A DNA stretch of 64,000 nucleotides from Nymphaea colorata (Eukaryota > Streptophyta > Magnoliopsida > Nymphaeales > Nymphaeaceae). Shown piece by piece: positions 56,317 to 64,000 of this stretch (its first letter is position 1; each line of letters starts with the position of its first letter). The stretch spans positions 13,480,629-13,544,628 of the forward strand of contig NC_045149.1 of NCBI RefSeq assembly GCF_008831285.2, read 5' to 3'. The translations under genes and the position numbers were made by a program. The notes under the pieces are model-generated. The model was not told the DNA's origin. It ran no database searches and saw only the letters and a list, made by a program, of their open reading frames with translations.

Positions 56317-56545
56317 TTATGTTGACGGATTGTGTACTTAAGTTCAAGCCACCAGTATACTGGCGGCTTGAATATACTGTTGGCTTGAACTTACATACAC
56401 CAATCCATCAACATAACATTATTCTATAAATGACATATCCATGGTGAGCTGTCTTTTAGTTAATGTCAGCATTGAAGAAAGGATTTGTTAATTTTCACTA
56501 AGAAAGCATGACTTTAAAACGCTTGCACAAGTATGATGTGAACTT
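56192..56545. repeat. Palindrome P2, overlapping P1
   Basis: Arms about 56192-56360 and 56384-56545 are reverse complements: TCATACTTGTGCAAGTGTTT against CGCTTGCACAAGTATGATGT, and GTACTTAAGTTCAAGCCACC against TTGGCTTGAACTTACATACA. The left arm is also the right arm of P1, so the order is A, inverted A, A. Confidence 0.85.
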
Positions 56546-56663
56546 GTGTATGCACTATTTTCATCGGGTGGCTTTAACGACTTATATGCACTGCCCAATC
56601 CATTACATTGAGCTGTGTGTGAAAGTGCTGTAGGATTCCTATGGATTGTAATCGACAAATATC

Positions 56664-56740
<77 letters not shown>
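56664..56740. repeat. (TA)n(GA)n compound microsatellite in Y2
   Basis: About 25 bases of TA and about 50 of GA, against about 20 of GA at the same site in Y1 (14139-14184). Confidence 0.95.
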
Positions 56741-56745
<5 letters not shown>

Positions 56746-58321
56746 ATTATGGCAGGCACCACATTGTTTGTCAAACTTGAAAATGGAAGGTCCTCTACCA
56801 GATAATATCATTGAAGAGAATGGAAGTTCCTCTACTGCATGCACTTCCATACCCACAACCACAAGCTCGGCCTGCCCAACATAATGCAATAGTTTAAACA
56901 CATAGGCTATATTATATCACAACAGACTTGGATATGTTGTAATCTCATCAATTTTCTTAGTTTGTAGAAGACAATGGCACAAATCAAGGAGATCAGTGGC
57001 AGTTAAAAGACCTCCTAATCTTGTAATGAGATGATATAAATAATATTTATGCCCTCGACTTATTCACTCATCAAGAGAAGTTTAAGCTGATTAGCGTGTC
57101 GTGGACATAGGCACTTTCTTTGCCAAAAGACATATCCTTGTCTCTCTTTATCGCTTTCTCTTTTTCTTTCTCCTCCTTAGTTTTTCTCTGCTGCCTTGTA
57201 GTTGTTTCAAGTATTAACTGCATGGCATGAGTTCTAGCTCTCTATAAATTCTGAAAAGAATAAGAAGTATGTTGTCTGAGATACTACCAATGAAACATTA
57301 GTTTGTGAAATACCATTAAGCTATTGATATATACCTGACTTTAATTGCATTGCAAAATCCTCCATGTACAGCCCACTACTTTGATACTCTTAGCATTACT
57401 CATCGAAGTATGTAACATGAGTTAGCCAATATAATTACCATCACTTCATGCACCATCAGGATTTCCATACCTTGAAGTTCTGGCCGTGTTCAACCAAGAT
57501 CAGCTGATCTTTTGAGCTTAGAAGCAAAGCTAGGCCAATTGTGTGAGATAGCAAAGGGACATGAGGAAGATAAAGGGAGAGAGGAGAAGATGTTGGAGGC
57601 TACCATGTCCAATATCAACAATGACAGCTTGCTGGTAGATTACCATTGCAAATAGGAGGAAGGAAGTAGGGTAATTTGCCTGCATACATTAATATTCAAT
57701 CTCTAATCTGAAATCTGAATTCACAAAAAGTAACCAATTGTTACATTCATATCCGAAGTGTACGGAATGTAGCCGACTTTCAAAATGTAAGAGCATTGAA
57801 TATATGATATTTTATTTACAAATAATATCCGGTCTGATCAAATATTTATGTATATCTGAATTTAAATTTGGATCCGATCTAATGTCATTTTTTTAATTTG
57901 AATTCGGTCTGATTTTTCAATTATATATTAAATTTGTTTCATATCTATATTAAATCCCTACATGCACCTCTTTAATTCGATCATGTATGAGTTCAAGTAG
58001 AGAGAGAAAGAGACAGACAGTTTAGTCTATGTCCAATTCGATTTAAAAGCCAGTTAGTTCAAGGAGTATGTCCAACGCATTGTACAATAGTGGCACATTT
58101 GCATTACTGTGACCTTAGAATTGTAGGACAAAACTGGATGGTGAATGCTGCAAATTGGCACGTGACCACCAACCACATCAAGGAATACAACCAAGCCCTT
58201 CTCTTCCTTCTCGTCCTTTATCTACAAGAACATGAACTATGCAGAGAGTCAAGGAAGAGGTGGGTGTGGCTGTATTGCTTGATGTGCTTGGTGGTGACCA
58301 TGAGCCTTTTTTTCGGCATGC

Positions 58322-58630
58322 TCCTTTCAGCGTTGGGCATCAGGCCGGGCCATAGCTTGGCCCTGCAGCCCAAGACCGGCCCAACACCTGAGCCTGGGCC
58401 CAGCCTGACACCCAAGCCTCTTCCCAGCCCAATTAAAATAAAAATATATATTTTTAAATATAAAATAATATATAAATATAGTTAATGGTAATAAAATATA
58501 TATCATTATAAAAATAAAATTAATAATAAAACTACATATCGGGCTGAATCAGATCCCGTTGGGCCAACTTGGGCCGGCTGGGTACCGGGTGCTGATCGGG
58601 TACCCAGACCGGTGCCCAGCATTAGGCACC
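58322..58630. mobile_element. GGCCC-rich non-autonomous element in Y2
   Basis: Ends AGCGTTGGGCATCAGGCCGG and, from the other strand, ATGCTGGGCACCGGTCTGGG are inverted repeats around an AT-only core. Counterpart of 15450-15800. Confidence 0.55.
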
Positions 58631-59639
58631 AAATCTGCTACCATTGTACGATGTGTTGCACATACTGCTTGATGATCTGATGGGTTTTTTAATCAACTTG
58701 GGCATATCAATTTACTAAATTCTCTCTCTCTCTCTCTCTGTCTCTCTATCTTTAACTCATATGTATCGAATATGGATATATGCACAGGTGTAGTGTATAG
58801 GCTTATGTACATGACACATACCTCTGAAAGTGGACCAGAGACCCCTTAGAATGGGCAGCAGGGGCTCTGCGTGTACCTTGGTGTATATAGCCACCTCTCC
58901 ATATACATTCTTCTTGAGGATGTATGAGTTTGTTCCTTTTTTTCCTTCCTTCATAATGTACATGACTTTGAGTTTTCTTTCCATTATTTTGTTTGGTAAT
59001 TAAATGATAGTTTGTGGTTAAGATGGCTGGTTTTCTATTGTTTGACAGGCAAATGCCAGAGAGCCTCAATCTTTCTGGTTGAGGGAACCTACTGATATCT
59101 CTTTGAAACAATTTCAAAGGGAAAACATCTTTGATAAAATAGGGTGTCCTCAAAAACAATAACTAAGTAACTATCCTTCTCTCCTAAAGATTTGCCTTTA
59201 AACTGAACTGGGATCTAATTTGTCCATCATCAACTCTTCTTGGGCTCTTTTTGAAAAGACAAAATTATATAAAAACATCAAAAATATTTAAAAGTAATAA
59301 AAGGAAGAGTTACCATTCATGGGCAACAAGTGGCATCTATGTAACGGTGGACGAACCCACCGGCTTGGCGCATTTTCAATTTGAATGGGCTGATTTAACC
59401 AATATTAATGTATATAACCATATATATAAAAAATGTTCATTTTTATCGGAAAAAATATGTTGTGACAGAAAATGTCAACCATGAAGAGATATCGACGAGG
59501 TACCTCACTAAAACATTAGCTCAAGAATCAAGTACAATTAACCCATACAGGCATTAATTACAGCACAAGATTGTCCTTGTATTAGTTCCGATCATGAGCC
59601 TCATACTTTGCTACTCATAGCATTACTCACAGGATGTCC

Positions 59640-61818
59640 ATAATCAAGGGCAGAGTTAGAAATTTTTCGTTATAAATTAAAGGCCGAACTATAGTTTCAA
59701 AATTTTAACAAGGACTGTAATATAATTATTAATTTTTTTATATGGATTAAACTAGAACTTTTAAAATTTACAAATGAAATTTTGATTTTCTGAAAATGTG
59801 AAGGGGGGCTGTCGCCCTTGCCCACCCCCCCGCATGTACCTTGTAGATAATATGAGTAAATCAGAATAATTTCCGTTGTACATAATATGAGTTAATCAGA
59901 ATAATTGCCATCACTTTCTCCACCATCAGGACTTCCAAACCATGTTGCAATGGCAATCGCCAACGACGCCATTGGCCACTATAGGTGATCTTTTGAGCTT
60001 AGCAGCAAATTAAAAGAAGCCAAGATGTTGGAGATACCAGAGGGACGTGAGGAAAATAAGGAGAGAGGAGAAGATGTTGGAAGCTGCCATGACTGATATC
60101 AAACAATAACTGAACACATATGATAAGAAGGAAGGTCACGTTGGTATATATAGACTGAGACACTACCCACTGCAACTCTCGTGGACCCATACCGATACTT
60201 GTTCAATGGCTGTGAAAACAAAGTTTGCTGCTGGTTAAATTTCCTTGGGTGGCCGGCCACTGGTTTCCATTTATAAAACTGATATTCGACTGTAAATCAA
60301 TAACTTCCTTTTGGATATATTTAAAAATAAAATCGTATGAATTTACTCTCCTAATCATAATCCAGTGCAATCTATAGTTTCCTAGCTCATTCTTTTGTCT
60401 GGTTAAGGAGTGCTGTCTTCTTTCATTTTGGAAAAGAGTTTGTTTGGGAAAGGGAGACAAAGGGGGAGACTTCCTAAATCATTATCCTTTTCTTTCACAT
60501 GTAAAATAGATAGTCTAGTTTCTAATTTAGTTACACATTTTCCTATAAAATTCCACCTTATTTGTTGCTCCCTGTAACAGTTTTCTATTTTAATTATTTC
60601 AGATAAACTTTTTTTGAACATTTAAACACATCCATCCGTTCCCATATAGGCAACTCAGGGGTGGGGTGGGGGGCCTTGGTAACAGTGTCTGCATTCTAAA
60701 AAAATGTTGGACAGAGTCATGAAACAATGACTTGCAAGGAACCCAAATGTTCTAGTTATCAAATGCTCTTAAGGGCATCTTCAGTTTTGATGAGCTGAGA
60801 AGTTTTTCTAGAATTATGTGGACATCTTCCGTCAATAAACTTTTTTGGATGGGAATCAGACTGAAAATCAACAAGAGAAAATCAGCTGCTTAAAATTGAA
60901 TACCTCATTTAACATGTTTTTTCTTTTATATTCTTTTGGTCATAAGGAAAGAAAAAATACTAAAGAATAGAACGGAAAGGAGAAAAGTTAGGGAGTAAGT
61001 ATGGAGAGGGAGAAGAAAAAAGAAAAATGAAGGAAAGGAAAGAAGCCCTTATAAAAGCTTGTTTGGGTAGGAGGGAAAAGAAAGGAAAGAAATTAATGTT
61101 AAAGATTAATGTTTGTTTACAATTGTGCCCACAATAAAATAATGTTTATTTCATATATTTGTTGTTAAAAATAATTATATTAGTTTTCCTCCAATGTTCT
61201 CTAATTTAATATTTATTTTTATTTTATATAGTATGCATACATGTGTTACGTAGATATTAATTACTGACTTCTAACAATTTTGTGAAATTTTTATGTTGAA
61301 AATATCAGTGTATCTTATCAATTTTAATAGTTCTCAAACCGTCTAACGAACCATCGTTCCATAAAAAGGAAACGTGATCATGTTTTCTGTGAAAGCTTCA
61401 TGGTAAAAATACCACTCCTTTAACTTGTGCAGTACATCAAGGAACAAAGATGCATATAAACCAATCAAATTGACATGAAGTACAATCAGCATGGCCGACG
61501 AGAGAGACACTACCTCCACCGACAATCAATGTTCTCCTCACGTAGTTAAGCATAGTTCCAGTTGATGATATTAGTGAGGGCAGTGGCGGAGTCACATATC
61601 GGTATTGGTGGGCAAGTGCCGGCATCAGTCCTACAAAAGCTATTTATTTCCATATTGATACTTTAAAGAGTTTCTCATTTATATACATCACTACCCGATA
61701 AGGTGTGAGGGTGTTTTTAACTAGTGCTCTTCAGCCCAAAATTCATGGCTCCCCATTGGTGAGGGTGCTACCATTGTTCCTGTCTCTGTGAACACTATGT
61801 TCATGCTGGAATGCCACA

Positions 61819-61886
<68 letters not shown>

Positions 61887-62320
61887 AGAGAGAGAGAGAG
61901 ACTAAAAGAGAGAAATCCTTGGGTATATTTGTTTCTTTTGTAAACAGCGATCCTTCCCTCCGGCTCCAATCCTCACCATCTTGGGTGGTTTGGAACTAAA
62001 AAAAAAAAGTTTTTTTTTTGCACTTAAACATGAACCTTTTGATCATTGCACACTCTTGTGTGCATAACTTTAGTGCACACAGGTGTGCACATAACCTGTT
62101 TCGTGCAAATCACTATATCCAAACTTTTTAGTTCAAATCATAAAGTTCATCGTAGATATCGATAGAGTAGAAAATCTCCTATTTTATTGAATTTTTTCTT
62201 TTGATTCAAAATCGTGGCAGCAATATGTATCTTCCATTGTTTTATTGCACATACAATAAATATAACAAACCAGAAAATTAGATAATGTTCCTATTGCATG
62301 CATTGATAAAATCACTTTCT
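59640..62320 (+). repeat. Unit X, copy 3 (X3)
   Basis: The unit starts with the recurrent GGGCAGAGTTAGAAATTTTTCG element and aligns with X2 up to about 43320. It has the empty site of the hAT element of X2 (GTGGCGGA at 61583-61590) and a 64-base TA microsatellite (61819-61882) followed by GA units. No gene is seen. Confidence 0.8.
61819..61900. repeat. (TA)n(GA)n microsatellite in X3
   Basis: About 64 bases of TA and then GA units. X2 has a shorter, palindromic version at 42580-42651. Confidence 0.95.
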
Positions 62321-62330
62321 TGTAAGTGTC

Positions 62331-62689
62331 ACAAAAAACGTGAAAAAAATGTGATAAATTAAATTTTCATTTAAAACTTAAAAAACATATTTTTTTGAAA
62401 AAAAAGCTAAAATTGTTCAATGTGTTTTTTCACCTTTTTTCCACTTTTTATTTTTTCTTTTTTAATGCTAGACAGTTTTCTTTTTATTTTCTATTTTTTA
62501 TTGGTTGCAAATTTACTTGTCTTTTGATGTTTGTGTCATTAGCTTTTCACTTATTTTATTTTTTTCTATTTTTAGTTTTTTAAAATTTTTAAACATTTAC
62601 CATATTTGTCCCATTTTTTCAAGCTCGCTTTATTATAGCCGTGGAAACTCTCACCGTTTAAAACTCTGAAACGTTATTTGTGACTCTGC
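62331..62689. mobile_element. AT-rich MITE, copy 4
   Basis: It starts TAAGTGTCACAAAAAACGTG and ends ACGTTATTTGTGACTCTG. The body has TTTTTCACCTTTTTTCCAC and TTTTTAATGCTAGACAG as in the other three copies. Confidence 0.6.
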
Positions 62690-64000
62690 TTGTAACTATA
62701 GTTGTAAAAAAAAAGAAGTCAAAAAATGCTACTTTTCCATGTATTCAATATTTAGCCTATCAGCTCGATTGAGTTCGAGCCAGGTCTTTTACTAAACAAT
62801 TTGAGCTCGAGTTCATGCATTGACTCATTTAGTTACCTGAGTAAAGTTTGAGTTTACTGAACTCGGTTTGTCAAAGCTAGACTCAGCTCGAATGTTACCT
62901 GAAGCAACAGTTCTGATTTGTATCGAATAGGTCTTTTAATCTTATACCACTTTTCACTCGTGTCATGAAGTGAGATGAGTTAAATTCAGCATATTAAACC
63001 AGTTTTCAATCCAGTGACTCTCCTCTAGCGTCCCTTGTCGCTGGTCGACGTTCACTCCATCAAGGTATGTATCTCTCTTAGCCAGGGGTGGAAGGAGGGG
63101 TAGGGCCACTGGGCCATGGCCATACCTCAGCCTAAAAAAATAAAAAATTTTAGTTGCATCATGTATTGTTTGGATTCGAATTTAGTTTGGCCCTAGTCGG
63201 ATTCAAAAGTTAGACTATTCGGCTCGCCCCAAAAAAAATCCTGCCTCGGTCCTGCTGTTAGTGTAACTTCATTCATTCTTGATTGATTTTGAAGCTTAAT
63301 CAACAGTTTACTTGAAGATACCCCTGAAACTCGATCTCCTTTGGAATAATGAGGTGCATCATTGACTCCTAATATTTTTTAGAATATCAATCATTTTCAG
63401 CCTTTCTGGGATGCAGTCTACAATTTCCAGGTGGAGACAACTCACGCAAACCAATCATTTTGATTTCTTTATATAATTAACACCATTTTATTTTATTACC
63501 TCTTGTTGTTAATGTAATTATGATTTTTGTGCTTTCTTTACAACGAACTTCCATGACAACGTTTGGAAGAATTTTGGCGAGCCATCAAGTCGAGGCCGAC
63601 AATGTTCTATCGAGTCGAGATCGACAATTTTCCATTTATTTTTTTAAATATTTTGACTGATTCACAACCAAATCACCTGAACAGCCTTCCTGATTTGATT
63701 CATGTTTCCATTTTCACAATTAAGAAAGGAAATGAATCTGAATTAATTACATCAAAATTAAAGAGCTCCGGTGTGAGAATCGCAAAAGTGAAAATATGCA
63801 CTGGCGCTATTCCGCCGCCAAAGAGCACACCAGAGTTCTCGCCACTAGCGGTCCTTTATCTAGCGAGTTGTCACCAGACAAGTGCATCAACTGTTCAGCT
63901 ATTTTTAGCGCTAGCAAGGAGATAATTTCTCGTGCAAACTACATGTCATGAAACTCATACCTGATGGCTACTGAGCTTTTAGGTGATTTTTTTCACTGCT
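62690..64000. other. Intergenic stretch with hAT-like scraps
   Basis: 62760-62900 has GAGTTCGAGCC and GAGCTCGAG repeats, probably the decayed end of a hAT element of the type seen at 41191. 63083-63250 is an inverted copy of the element at 54396-54578 (GGTAGGGCCACTGGGCCATG near its start, GGCTCGCCCC near its end). From 63640 a block with TTTTGACTGATTCACAACCA resembles 500-560 and 26940-27000 of the S1 repeats. No gene is recognised; the 120-codon frame at 63563-63925 has no family features. Confidence 0.5.

Larger units (their letters stand above)
52000..59640 (+). repeat. Unit Y, copy 2 (Y2)
   Basis: The full-length partner of 10010-16720. It begins at CACATGTTATAACCTGAATA just after the Copia insertion and runs without a break into X3 at about 59640, the natural join of the array. 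It contains the tandem array (53935-55030), two foldbacks (55840-56545), a long TA/GA microsatellite (56664-56740) and a GGCCC-rich element (58322-58630). No gene is recognised. Small open frames are not kept between Y1 and Y2 when indels are taken into account. Confidence 0.85.

Noticed and set aside
62760-62900. A fourth hAT element of the GAGCTCGAG type
   Set aside because: The subterminal-like repeats are present but no terminal repeats or 8-base duplication were found, so it is only noted as a scrap.
1-64000. Operons, CRISPR arrays, phage or bacterial genes
   Set aside because: The retroelement types, exon-intron structure and microsatellites are those of a plant nuclear genome. No regularly spaced repeats with unique spacers were seen.

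Overview
This is nuclear DNA from a flowering plant. It is AT-rich and non-coding for the most part, with degenerate LTR/Copia elements, an L1-type LINE, hAT transposons with 8-bp target duplications, many MITE-like elements, TA/GA microsatellites and one exon of a plant-type METTL13-like methyltransferase. There is no operon structure and no rRNA, tRNA or CRISPR array that I can support. The species cannot be named from the sequence.

Layout. 1-2370 is one copy of a segmental duplication whose partner lies at about 26200-29490; both carry a LINE endonuclease scrap and an AT-rich MITE. 2976-3300 is a gene-like scrap with an in-frame 69-bp duplication. 3325-6480 is a decayed hAT element with a ZMYM/TTF-type transposase on the minus strand. 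A composite unit X+Y (X 7640-10010, Y 10010-16720) recurs as X 39000-43790 + Y 52000-59640 and begins again as X 59640-62320, so the window holds parts of an old tandem array, later broken up by transposons. 18443-20648 is an internally deleted Copia element. 21600-25240 is a cluster of three long foldbacks built from gene fragments: a lysine-rich first exon, and two copies of the C-terminal zinc domain (Rcat) of an RBR E3 ligase. 31240-36110 is a nearly complete LINE on the minus strand, lying just upstream of the methyltransferase exon (36441-36639). That exon is followed by a 460-bp inverted repeat (36791-38116). 43797-51980 is a Copia element with a 2.7-kb hAT element nested in its RNase H region.

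The best-supported structures are the transposon boundaries. Both Copia elements have exact 5-bp target duplications, and two hAT elements have exact 8-bp ones. One hAT insertion also has its empty site preserved in the paralogous copy at 61583-61590.

The most interesting candidate is the hairpin cluster at 21600-25240. Diagnostic substitutions place the two left arms together and the two right arms together. An RBR ligase fragment was therefore first duplicated in inverted orientation, and the whole hairpin was then duplicated in tandem. If transcribed, such loci are plausible sources of small RNAs against the parent gene, in line with the inverted-duplication model for young plant MIRNA genes. 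This is inference and no expression can be seen here.
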